Shown piece after piece: positions 16,579 to 24,596 of a DNA stretch of 64,000 bases (position 1 is its first letter; the number at the start of each line of letters is the position of its first letter). A program made the position numbers and the translations under genes. Source of the stretch: CAZRKC01 sp964600665 (lineage in GTDB: Bacteria > Bacillota > SLNR01); NCBI GenBank assembly GCA_964600665.1, contig CAZRKC010000006.1, positions 34,247 to 98,246 of the forward strand. The letters run 5' to 3'. Under the pieces are notes generated by a model. The model did not search any database. It saw nothing but the letters and a program-made list of their open reading frames with translations, and had not been told where the DNA came from.

Positions 16579-17991
16579 CTATGGGTTATGGTCCAAGACC
16601 TCTAAAGCTCGCACCAGCTGAGAATCTCCTCCTTGGGGCCGGATGCGGGTCAACAAGACATAGTTGACTTGGAGGAGTGTATCCCGGTCAGCGATACCGG
16701 TGGGGACCAAGCTATTATCCGCCTGGAATGCTTCGATTGCCATCTGTGTCTGGTCATCGTAGATGCCATCCACCGTGCCGATCTCATAACCTAAATACCG
16801 CAGGATCCGCTGGAGACTGATCACGACCCCGCCGGAATCCCCGGGTTTGATCGTTTTAACGGTGGGAACGGTATCCAGACGTGCGCCTTTAGGGTCTAAA
16901 ATTTGAGGATATGCCACAATATCCGGTTCAATCCCTTTCCCTTCAATGGAAGTCTCATTGGGGGTCAGATAATTGGCCATAGTGATCTTGATACCACCAA
17001 CTCCGAGACTGTAAACTGATTGGACGGTGCCTTTGCCGTAAGTCCTCATCCCCAGAATGAGCCCAGCCTGACGGTCCTTGACTGCACCAGCGACGATTTC
17101 AGATGCGCTGGCAGTGCCACCGTTGACTAAAACCACCATCGGCCAGGGGATGCCGTTCCCTTCCGCATAGTAAGTCTCCTTAAACCCCAGGCGATTCACC
17201 ACATGGACGACAGGTCCAGCGGGCACCAGTTGGCTGGCCACTTTAACCCCTTGTTCCAAGAGACCGCCGGGATTGTCTCTCAAATCCAGAATCAGTCCCT
17301 GAATCTGTTTGCTTTTTAAGTCTTTGAGTGCTGCAACCAAATTTGCCTCGGTATGTTCATTAAATAAGGAAATGTATATATAGCCATAACGACCGTCGAT
17401 AACCCGATGCTCAACCGTGTTGACTTCAATTGTCTCTCGAATGATATCAATGGTTATTCTTTTATCTTCTCCCCGTAACACCACCAGCCGCGCATGTGTT
17501 CCGGCATCACCTTTCAACGCTTGAGAAGTGAAGTCCAGTCCCGCACCCACCATGTCTTCCCCATCCACCCGAATGATCCGGTCTCCGGGCTGCACACCAG
17601 CCCTCTCCGCCGGCCCGCCTTGTATCGTCCGCAACACCACGGTATAGTCTCCTTCTTGTGATATGACCACACCCACACCGCCGAAAGTACCTGACATATC
17701 AAACATGAAGTTCTCGAATTCATCCGCATCCAGAAGCCGTGTGTAAGGGTCATTATTGAAGCGCAGGATACCCTTTAAAATGAGTGCTCCCCACCGACCC
17801 ATACCATCTTCCTGGTCTCGGGACAAATGCTGCAAGGTATTCAGCAGCCGATCCAGAAACTCCATGATCTGCACATTCTGTTCCGGTTGAATCTGGACAG
17901 GTCGAAGCAAGTCTGCCGCCTGAATCACACCGCAAGACAAGACTGCCACGATCAATACCGCCATCATGATCTGCTGATACCGTTTCATCAT
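16579..17991 (-). CDS. Carboxyl-terminal processing protease (S41) with PDZ and peptidoglycan-binding domains
   Basis: Secreted or membrane-tethered serine protease of the CtpA/CtpB family, about 470 residues. Order: signal/anchor helix (about 8-26), N-terminal helical part, PDZ domain (about 100-180), S41 catalytic core with ASASEI (294-299) and the Lys of TYGKG (about 320), then a C-terminal peptidoglycan-binding domain (about 380-445, with LGYEIGTVDGIYDDQTQMAI). ATGs at 17991 and 17988 follow GAGGTGAAC; the longer frame to 18066 lacks a ribosome site. In spore formers CtpB cleaves signalling proteins, but vegetative copies exist, so the target here is unknown. A TATAAT at 18007-18012 is a likely -10. 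Confidence 0.92.
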   Translation of the reverse strand: MMKRYQQIMMAVLIVAVLSCGVIQAADLLRPVQIQPEQNVQIMEFLDRLLNTLQHLSRDQEDGMGRWGALILKGILRFNNDPYTRLLDADEFENFMFDMSGTFGGVGVVISQEGDYTVVLRTIQGGPAERAGVQPGDRIIRVDGEDMVGAGLDFTSQALKGDAGTHARLVVLRGEDKRITIDIIRETIEVNTVEHRVIDGRYGYIYISLFNEHTEANLVAALKDLKSKQIQGLILDLRDNPGGLLEQGVKVASQLVPAGPVVHVVNRLGFKETYYAEGNGIPWPMVVLVNGGTASASEIVAGAVKDRQAGLILGMRTYGKGTVQSVYSLGVGGIKITMANYLTPNETSIEGKGIEPDIVAYPQILDPKGARLDTVPTVKTIKPGDSGGVVISLQRILRYLGYEIGTVDGIYDDQTQMAIEAFQADNSLVPTGIADRDTLLQVNYVLLTRIRPQGGDSQLVRALEVLDHNP

Positions 17992-18105
17992 GTTCACCTC
18001 AAAATGATTATACCATGTCATTTTTCTCATTATTTCGATAAAAGCACATCGAACCCTGCAAATCAACGCAAGAACCGGTTAAATGTGAATCATCCGTTTG
18101 ATCAG

Positions 18106-18132
18106 AAAAAAAAGGAGAAGCATTGCTTCTCC
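18106..18132 (-). terminator. Rho-independent terminator of the small secreted protein gene
   Basis: Minus strand: 8-bp stem GGAGAAGC/GCTTCTCC with a 3-nt loop followed by eight U (18106-18113), just downstream of the gene ending at 18140. Confidence 0.92.
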
Positions 18133-18139
18133 CTTTCAA

Positions 18140-18535
18140 TCAACTGCCACTTTCCTCTGGAGCCACAGGACAGGATCCTCTAAACCCTCTGCCCATACGA
18201 CCACCACCAAATCCGCCCCGCTCTTCCATCCGTTCCCGGACTTGTTCCCGGATTCCTTCCGGAAGGTCTTGGATGAATTCATCCCTGGCGGCATCCATTT
18301 TGGTTCTGAACTCTTCACGCAAAGCCTGCACATTGCTTTGATGCGCTTCACGGGCTGCTTCGGCATCTGCCTTCTCGCTATCAGATAACCCGGAAGTCAC
18401 ATCACTCCACCACGCCTGACAGCGTCCTCTGAACCCGGAGCCTGGTACATCTGCTTCCTCTGCAAATCCCACTGCCGCCAAACCCAGCACCAACACCACT
18501 GTCATCGCAATGATTACCCACTTGAATCTTGCCAT
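18140..18535 (-). CDS. Small secreted helical protein, divergent from htrA
   Basis: 131 residues: signal peptide (about 1-24, ending VGFAEE), a long charged helical region (about 50-95), a Gly/Arg-rich stretch (GGFGGGRMGRGFRG) and two cysteines (in GRCQAWW and GSCPVA) that could form a disulfide. The layout, a short exported helical protein transcribed away from a protease/two-component system, resembles CpxP/Spy partners of envelope-stress regulators, but no LTxxQ motif is visible, so this is an analogy. The ATG at 18535 has AAGGAGGTG 6 nt upstream; the frame also opens at a GTG inside that site. It has its own promoter and terminator. Confidence 0.75.
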   Translation of the reverse strand: MARFKWVIIAMTVVLVLGLAAVGFAEEADVPGSGFRGRCQAWWSDVTSGLSDSEKADAEAAREAHQSNVQALREEFRTKMDAARDEFIQDLPEGIREQVRERMEERGGFGGGRMGRGFRGSCPVAPEESGS

Positions 18536-18565
18536 TGACTTCACCTCCTTGATTGGATTGATCTC

Positions 18566-18571
18566 ATTATA
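18566..18571 (-). promoter_or_regulatory. -10 element of the small secreted protein gene
   Basis: TATAAT on the minus strand with no recognisable -35 hexamer at 17 nt; that position is occupied by the TGCCA direct repeats (18578-18598), as in activator-dependent promoters. Confidence 0.65.
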
Positions 18572-18577
18572 TCGGAC

Positions 18578-18598
18578 AAATGTGGCAAAAGTATGGCA
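18578..18598 (-). promoter_or_regulatory. TGCCA direct repeats, predicted response-regulator site
   Basis: Minus strand: TGCCATACTTT followed by TGCCACATTT, i.e. half-sites repeated every 11 bp, ending 6 nt before the TATAAT box. OmpR/PhoB-family regulators bind such direct repeats; one is encoded at 19905-20615. Confidence 0.6.
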
Positions 18599-18624
18599 TC
18601 AAAGTGAATTCTTCGGGAAATAGA

Positions 18625-18667
18625 TGCCATGGTTTCTTCCTTCTTTTGTCACAATTATGCCACATTT
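18625..18667 (+). promoter_or_regulatory. TGCCA-type direct repeats upstream of htrA
   Basis: Plus strand: TGCCATG at 18625, TGTCACA at 18647 and TGCCACATTT at 18658-18667. The spacings are 22 and 11 bp, the same helical phase. The last copy is a perfect 10-base match to the repeat facing the divergent gene. Six nt after it lies TAGATT (18674-18679), a weak -10 candidate, though that would place the transcript start almost on the ribosome site. Confidence 0.55.
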
Positions 18668-18698
18668 ATCTGTTAGATTAATGGAAGGAGGTGATTTT

Positions 18699-19880
18699 AT
18701 GGATTGGGATATGGAACAATCCGATACAATGGACTCAACACCAAGCCAGGCGGATCAGCCAGAGGCACCCATGATCAAATCCAAACCTCAGCAGCATCTG
18801 GCAAACGTCTTCTTGAACGCCTTCCTGGGAATGTGCCTTGGCGGCTTGCTCTTTTTCGCCGGTTTCCAATGGTCTGGTCATATCGCTCAAAATCAGCAAC
18901 CGGATCTCAACCAGCCAACGGTGGTACAGGTCCAGTACCAATACCCGGCGATTCTGAACACAGAGAACCCTGTGGTCACAGCAGTGCAACGAGTGATCCC
19001 CTCAGTTGTCGGTGTCAGCAACTACAGCATGGCCGGATTTAGAGGTCAGCAACAGTTGCGGGAAGTTGGCACCGGGACCGGTGTGATCATCAAAACAGAC
19101 GGCACCATTGTCACCAACCAGCATGTGATCAACGGTGCTTCTGAAATCTGGGTCACACTCCAAGACGGTACAACTTTGCAGGCCACACTGGTCGGCTCGG
19201 ATCCATACACCGACCTGGCAATATTGAAAGTTGATGCCGGAAAAGAACTGCCCGCTGCAGAGTGGGGGGATTCAGATGCGGTACTACCGGGAGAAGCCGC
19301 TGTCGCCATTGGCAACCCCCTAGGTGCAACATTTCAGAACACCGTCACTGCTGGTATCATCAGTGCAACTCAGCGGCAAGTTCGCATCAGTGGAAGCGAG
19401 TATCGATATACCTATCTCCAAACCGATGCGGCAGTTAATTCTGGAAACAGCGGTGGGCCGCTTGTCAATCTCAACGGAGAAGTCATCGGTATCAACACAG
19501 CCAAAATCGTTGATACATCCGTGGAAGGTATCAGTTTTGCCATCCCGGCTAACACCGCCAAAGCAGTCGTGGACAGCATTGTCGAATCAGGCAAAGTCGT
19601 TCGTGCATATATCGGTATCGCCGTCAGCGACTATGCTGAGATAACAGGAAAAAGTGCAGACCGTGGCGTGTATATTTCACGGGTGACAACCGGCAGTCCC
19701 GCAGAAACAGCCGGCTTAAGAGAAGGGGATGTGATTGTAGGCATCGAATCAACCCCGACCCATTATGCAGCCCAACTTTTCGATTGGCTTCTGCATGCCC
19801 ATCCGCAAGATACGGCAACATTGCATATTTCTCGAAACAGCATTAAAATGGACGTGACGATCATACTTGGACAAGGATGA
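18699..19880 (+). CDS. htrA: HtrA/DegP-like membrane-anchored serine protease with PDZ domain
   Basis: 393 residues: acidic cytosolic N terminus, one membrane anchor (about residues 38-58, FLGMCLGGLLFFAGFQW), trypsin-like protease domain with triad His142 (TNQHVI), Asp172 (YTDLAIL) and Ser251 (NSGNSGGPL), and one C-terminal PDZ domain (about 295-385). This is the standard Bacillota HtrA architecture for degrading misfolded proteins outside the membrane. The ATG at 18699 has GGAAGGAGGTG upstream; the frame extends to 18624 without one. It is followed 24 nt later by a response regulator and histidine kinase gene, similar to CssRS-htrA links in Bacillus, and divergent from a small secreted protein. 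Confidence 0.95.
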   Translation: MDWDMEQSDTMDSTPSQADQPEAPMIKSKPQQHLANVFLNAFLGMCLGGLLFFAGFQWSGHIAQNQQPDLNQPTVVQVQYQYPAILNTENPVVTAVQRVIPSVVGVSNYSMAGFRGQQQLREVGTGTGVIIKTDGTIVTNQHVINGASEIWVTLQDGTTLQATLVGSDPYTDLAILKVDAGKELPAAEWGDSDAVLPGEAAVAIGNPLGATFQNTVTAGIISATQRQVRISGSEYRYTYLQTDAAVNSGNSGGPLVNLNGEVIGINTAKIVDTSVEGISFAIPANTAKAVVDSIVESGKVVRAYIGIAVSDYAEITGKSADRGVYISRVTTGSPAETAGLREGDVIVGIESTPTHYAAQLFDWLLHAHPQDTATLHISRNSIKMDVTIILGQG

Positions 19881-19904
19881 TCCTATGGGGAGGAAGGAAT
19901 TTGT

Positions 19905-20615
19905 ATGCAGTATACAGGAAATCGAATTCTAGTGGCTGACGATGATGAAAAACTCCAGGAACTGCTCCATCTATACCTTACCAAAGAAGGGTTCGATGTC
20001 ATCCAGGCTAAAGATGGCGTGGAAGCCTTGGAGAAGGAATCCCGGGAGCATCCCAGTCTGATCCTGCTGGATATCATGATGCCCCGAATGGACGGGTTGG
20101 AAGTATGCCGGGAACTCCGTCGTCAACGGAACACCGTCCCCATCATTATCCTGTCTGCCAAAGGGGAAGATTACGATCGGATCTTGGGCTTGGAACTGGG
20201 GGCTGATGATTACATGACCAAACCCTTTCACCCCCGGGAAGCTGTTGCCCGAATCAAAGCCGTTTTGCGTCGCGCCAATACAGAAACCACACTCCCTCAG
20301 ATCCTCTATTATCCGGATTTGGAAATCAATATGGAAGAATATCGGGTCATGGTGGGAACGGATCCGGTGAGTTTGACATACAAAGAGATGGAACTACTAT
20401 GGTATCTGGCTAGCCACCCCCTCCGGGTTTTTACCCGGGAACAGTTGCTGGAACGCGTCTGGGGGTATGAGTATTCTGCAGATACCCGTACTGTGGATAC
20501 GCATATCAAAAGACTCCGCAAAAAACTCTATCGCCAGGAGGAGGAATCCGGCTATCCCTGGGAGATCAAGACTGTCTGGGGAGTCGGATACAAGTTTGAG
20601 GTGATGCGTACATGA
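19905..20615 (+). CDS. OmpR/PhoB-family response regulator
   Basis: 236 residues: receiver domain with acidic pocket Asp12-14, phosphoacceptor Asp56 (LILLDIMMPRMDG) and Lys105 (MTKPF), then a winged-helix DNA-binding domain (about 135-232, ending KTVWGVGYKFE). Ribosome site AGGAAGGA. The stop overlaps the kinase start by 4 nt (ATGA), so the pair is translationally coupled. Tandem DNA repeats with 11-bp period in the htrA divergent region suit this regulator class and are its likely targets. It looks like PhoP/CssR/WalR types, but I cannot name an ortholog. Confidence 0.95.
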   Translation: MQYTGNRILVADDDEKLQELLHLYLTKEGFDVIQAKDGVEALEKESREHPSLILLDIMMPRMDGLEVCRELRRQRNTVPIIILSAKGEDYDRILGLELGADDYMTKPFHPREAVARIKAVLRRANTETTLPQILYYPDLEINMEEYRVMVGTDPVSLTYKEMELLWYLASHPLRVFTREQLLERVWGYEYSADTRTVDTHIKRLRKKLYRQEEESGYPWEIKTVWGVGYKFEVMRT

Positions 20616-22411
20616 AAAATAACTTGTTCCGACGATTGCTGACCATGAATCTACTGATTATCGGGGTGACACTGCTGATCGTCGCCTTTTTATTGTCACG
20701 TTTTGCATCCGACTATATATACACACAAAAAGAAAAGGAGCTTTTGGCCAAAGGAACCGAGGTCAGTGAAATGATTATCGATTACCAGGAAGGAATCTAC
20801 AATGAGTTCATGGTCCTATCGTTGATGGAAGCTCTGGATCGATTCTGGGATGCCCGAATCTGGGTCTCTGACCGGAACGGCCTCGTGCTGTTGGCATCCT
20901 TCGGGGATCGACCAGCCCGCCGGAATCCGGCCATGACCGTGACCAACCAGGAAGAACTGGAAAGCATCCTGCAAGGTGATACCGTGACCATTCGCCATTA
21001 TATGCCTCATTTCAATGAAACCATGCTGACCATCGGTGTGCCTATCCGTACATCTGCACAAGGTCCTGTTCTTGGGGCCATATTCCTGCATGCGCCGGTC
21101 ATCGGCATCGAAGCGGCTGCCGGGCAGATGCGGCAATATATTGCCCTTTCCGGACTTGCCGCGGTAATTGCGGCATCGATCCTGGGGTATTTCTATTCAT
21201 TGCGGCTTTCGCGGCCTTTGCATGCGATGTCTGATGTTGCGCTGCGTATGGCAAAGGGTGAATTCACGCAGCGTGTGGTGACTGACAGCGAGGATGAAAT
21301 CGGTCAGTTGGGACAATCCCTGAATCTACTTTCTACCCGCTTGCAGGAAACGATGGGGTATCTGCACCGTGAAAAAGAGAAATTTGAATCCATGGTCACC
21401 AGTATGCACGAAGGCGTTATCGGGTTGGACCATCAGGCCCACATCGTCTTCTACAACGAGGCAGCTGCGGAATTACTGCCTTTGACGCCAGACCATCTAA
21501 GTGTGAATGTAGAGACCATCTTCCCTCAATCTCATGTTCAGGATGCGTTCCGTCATGTCTTTACTACAGGTGAACACGCCATGGTGGTGGTCCGGGGAGA
21601 GATGAATATCCTTTCCGTCCATATTTCGCTGCTGAAAGAAGGGGAGGATGCACTCCCCGGGGCGGTTGTCTTAATCCAGGATATCAGCGAAACAGAAAAA
21701 ATTGAAACCATGCGGAGAGAATTCATCGCCAATATCTCCCACGAACTGCGCACGCCTTTGACCACCATTCGCGGCTTCAGTGAATCCCTGCTGGATGGAA
21801 CTGCAGAAACTGAAGCACAAAAAAACCGTTATATCAGTCTGATTGCAGAAGAGTCCCGTTATTTAGGCAATCTCATTCAGGATTTACTGGATCTGAACCG
21901 ATTGGAATCCGGAAAAACCATGATGGATATGATTCCGTTTCGATTATCTGATACATTAACGTCCCTGACTACCCGGATGCAACCGCTCTTTGAAAAACAT
22001 GCCCTCCATCTTCAATTGGAAATACCCGATGAACCGGTGGTCATGGGTGATTCAACCAGGGTGCAGCAAGTATTGCGAAATCTTCTGGAAAATGCCGCTC
22101 GGTATGCAGAGAGTCTCATTCGCATCCGCGTCCAACGCGTCCCTGACAAAAATGAGATTCGCATTACGATATCCGACGATGGCCCGGGCATTCCGGTCGA
22201 AGAACTGCCCTATGTATTTCAACGTTTCTATCGAGTGGAGAAATCTCGCACTCGCGGTCAGGGAGGCACGGGATTGGGGTTGGCCATTGCCCGACAGATC
22301 GTGGAAGCCCATGACGGAACCATCACCGCAGGTCTGTCTAAAGACGGTGGTGCGGAATTTGTTTTCACATTACCCATTGCAATCGTCCCAGAGGGTGAAA
22401 CTATCGCATGA
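20612..22411 (+). CDS. Sensor histidine kinase, PhoR/WalK-like
   Basis: 599 residues: membrane helix 1 (about 10-30), extracellular sensor domain (about 32-170), membrane helix 2 (about 175-198), HAMP linker, PAS domain (about 260-365), HisKA with phosphoacceptor His377 (ANISHELRTPL), and HATPase_c with N box NLLENAARYA, G1 DDGPGIP and G2 GTGLGLAIAR. It is coupled to the response regulator upstream. The extracellular domain suggests that it senses an envelope signal. The gene order htrA-regulator-kinase suggests protein quality control outside the membrane. Confidence 0.95.
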   Translation: MKNNLFRRLLTMNLLIIGVTLLIVAFLLSRFASDYIYTQKEKELLAKGTEVSEMIIDYQEGIYNEFMVLSLMEALDRFWDARIWVSDRNGLVLLASFGDRPARRNPAMTVTNQEELESILQGDTVTIRHYMPHFNETMLTIGVPIRTSAQGPVLGAIFLHAPVIGIEAAAGQMRQYIALSGLAAVIAASILGYFYSLRLSRPLHAMSDVALRMAKGEFTQRVVTDSEDEIGQLGQSLNLLSTRLQETMGYLHREKEKFESMVTSMHEGVIGLDHQAHIVFYNEAAAELLPLTPDHLSVNVETIFPQSHVQDAFRHVFTTGEHAMVVVRGEMNILSVHISLLKEGEDALPGAVVLIQDISETEKIETMRREFIANISHELRTPLTTIRGFSESLLDGTAETEAQKNRYISLIAEESRYLGNLIQDLLDLNRLESGKTMMDMIPFRLSDTLTSLTTRMQPLFEKHALHLQLEIPDEPVVMGDSTRVQQVLRNLLENAARYAESLIRIRVQRVPDKNEIRITISDDGPGIPVEELPYVFQRFYRVEKSRTRGQGGTGLGLAIARQIVEAHDGTITAGLSKDGGAEFVFTLPIAIVPEGETIA

Positions 22412-22764
22412 TCAAACAGTTACCGCTATCCATACATTGAAACAATTGGATCATCAGGTTCATGAGTGGGTTTTTCAAGGACGATCCTTCATGCTCATCG
22501 CGTCCACAGCACTCTATCTCCTCATTGACCACCCAATCGGATGTGAGTTCACTCCATTTCCTGCGTCATATTGATCAGTCATTAACTAAGGGTCATCAAG
22601 ATGCCAGTATGAAAAAACCTCAGCTAGACAATACTGAAAACGTATGCTCCTTCAGATAGAGCGATCCCTGCATCATGAAAAGACACCCAACTTTTTTGGG
22701 TGTCTTCTCTGTTATCAACCACTGCCGGGTCAGTATCTAACCCGCAGTATCCAAACCCATGATC
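22412..22764. other. Gene-free gap between kinase and Big_2 protein genes
   Basis: About 350 nt between convergent genes. Apart from the terminator at 22681-22705, I see only short frames with unlikely composition. Confidence 0.6.
22681..22705. terminator. Bidirectional terminator between convergent genes
   Basis: Perfect 10-bp stem AGACACCCAA/TTGGGTGTCT with a 5-nt loop; flanked by AAA on the left (U tract for the minus strand) and TTCTCT on the right. Confidence 0.8.
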
Positions 22765-24198
22765 CTAACTTCGTTTTTTTGCGATCAACATGCTGATTGC
22801 CATACCTAGCCCCGACAGGATGTATCCAAAGGATGCATCCATCCCGGTATCCGGTATCTCAGCGGATTCAACGGTCACCTGGCAGGTCGCCTGATATTGT
22901 CCGTCTTCAGATGTGGCGGTAATGGTGCAGACCCCTTCCCCTATCGGGTGGATCGCAGCCGGACTATTGACCACCACGCGTGCCACACTCTCATCTGAAG
23001 ATGTCCAGATCACACCCTGGTTGGTGGCATTGGCTGGATTGAAAATTGCATTGATCGTGACAGGATTGTCTCCCACAGTCAATGCCAGCGTCGTCATGTC
23101 AAGTGTCAGCCCGGCAACCGGAATCGGCGCTGCTGTGACCGTTACTTCACAAGTACCCAGTACACCGTCGTAAGTGGGGCTGTATGCCGTGATCGTCACA
23201 GTTCCCAATCCCATCGCTTTGACAACTCCATTATCCACAATTGCAATCGTCTCATCAGAACTCGTCCAGCTGATGGTCGAGTCGTCCGGACTATCCGGTA
23301 CAGGACTTGCGATTAAAGTTAGATCGTCTCCCGGATATACCATAGAGGCAGTGTTGGGTGTGACGATAATGTCGGTCATCGGCACCGGTACTTCATTGAC
23401 TGTCACTTCACAGTAATCCCAAAGACTCGTATCCTGTGTCGTTGCTCGTATCTGGGCAGATCCAGGTCCAACAGCGGTCACAAGTCCATTACTGTCAACT
23501 GTTGCCACACTCTCGTTGTTACTGGTCCAAATTGCATCGGGATAATCGGCATCCACTGGGTTGATAGTTGCCGCCAATTGAGCCGTATCACCTACATCCA
23601 GAGTTACCGTTTCCGGATCCACGGCCACACTGGTGGTTGGTGTGATCATCCCCGTCGCAACCATTACATCGTCAATGTAATATCCTGCAGTCACAATACT
23701 GAAATCGGATGTAAGCCGCCATCTGAATTGTACATTGTGACCGATTGCACTTGAAATATCGTACTGCTGCAAAGTCCATTCATCGCGACCACCGTCATTG
23801 ACATGCCACAATTCGACCCATTCACCTTCATCGATCCGATAATGTGCATAGACATGGTCATACCCGTATTCAAGAATATAGTTTTGTCTCCAGTAAACAT
23901 AAACCGGCGGAGACGACACAGGGACAGAACTCAAGTCGATAACAGGTGAATAAAGATTCGCATCTGCCCAGTTTGGGTAATTCCCATAAATATTTGTTCC
24001 CCACAGATTCGAACCGGAATAAGCATTCGTCCAAGATGTCGGTGTCCCCCAATTCCAAACACTATTGGTCGTGTACCCACCATTATTGGACTCGAAATCT
24101 GTGAAATGATACACCTGAATGTCAGGTGCAGCTGTAACCGGAATACAGACCATGACTAAAATCATTGCCATGAATAGAGCTAAATACTGGCGCTTCAT
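22765..24198 (-). CDS. Surface protein with N-terminal jelly-roll-like domain, three Big_2 domains and IPDTG tail
   Basis: 477 residues: signal peptide (1-23, ending VTA), an aromatic-rich N-terminal domain (about 28-185) resembling MAM/immune-inhibitor-type carbohydrate or protease accessory folds, three bacterial Ig-like (Big_2) repeats (about 190-270, 275-355, 360-443; each with ATV/AIV-type motifs such as WTSNNESVATVDSNG), and a C terminus IPDTG (448-452), hydrophobic stretch and KKRS. The tail has the plan of a sortase signal (LPxTG variant) or of a membrane anchor. No sortase gene is in the window. AAGGAGGA ribosome site. Probable role: adhesion or surface binding. Confidence 0.85.
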   Translation of the reverse strand: MKRQYLALFMAMILVMVCIPVTAAPDIQVYHFTDFESNNGGYTTNSVWNWGTPTSWTNAYSGSNLWGTNIYGNYPNWADANLYSPVIDLSSVPVSSPPVYVYWRQNYILEYGYDHVYAHYRIDEGEWVELWHVNDGGRDEWTLQQYDISSAIGHNVQFRWRLTSDFSIVTAGYYIDDVMVATGMITPTTSVAVDPETVTLDVGDTAQLAATINPVDADYPDAIWTSNNESVATVDSNGLVTAVGPGSAQIRATTQDTSLWDYCEVTVNEVPVPMTDIIVTPNTASMVYPGDDLTLIASPVPDSPDDSTISWTSSDETIAIVDNGVVKAMGLGTVTITAYSPTYDGVLGTCEVTVTAAPIPVAGLTLDMTTLALTVGDNPVTINAIFNPANATNQGVIWTSSDESVARVVVNSPAAIHPIGEGVCTITATSEDGQYQATCQVTVESAEIPDTGMDASFGYILSGLGMAISMLIAKKRS

Positions 24199-24596
24199 AT
24201 TATTCCTCCTTCGAAATTGTTAAAACATTCTTTGTATTTTCTTCAGCCGCGTTTAATATCCTCTACCAAAATACCATAAGACAACAAATTTTATGTCGCA
24301 ACTTTGATTACCCACTGCTGCAGTACAGACCCCTGATGACAAATTTTCCATTTCACCTAAACATTTAATTCTGATCCACAATGACGACAGACCTTGCGTC
24401 TATTCAAGTTTCATTTACGATAATCATGTTATCTCGCTCCCTGATTGGCGATCATTAATGCAGACTGTATGTGTCGACTGACAAACCATTCACCTCGCCG
24501 TTTCATTCACATCCTGCATACCAAAACCAGTTCGACGATCCCCTCCAAAAAACGCATACAAAAACAGCCCTGATGGGCTGTTTCATCACGGCGATG
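24199..24596. other. AT-rich intergenic region
   Basis: Nearly 400 nt with no convincing gene. The right end holds the terminator of the DUF1343 gene; the left part should hold the promoter of the Big_2 protein gene, but no clear -35/-10 pair stands out. Confidence 0.55.
24560..24582 (-). terminator. Terminator of the DUF1343 lipoprotein gene
   Basis: Minus strand: 8-bp stem AACAGCCC/GGGCTGTT with a 4-nt loop, followed by further U residues, 14 nt after the stop codon at 24597. Confidence 0.88.

Noticed and set aside
21990..22574. 194-codon plus-strand frame over the end of the histidine kinase gene
   Set aside because: It lies inside the HATPase domain in another frame; the translation has no recognisable fold and the kinase frame is certain.
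22462..22659. 65-codon plus-strand frame after the kinase gene
   Set aside because: No ribosome site and no protein-like pattern; it lies in a convergent gap ending in a terminator.
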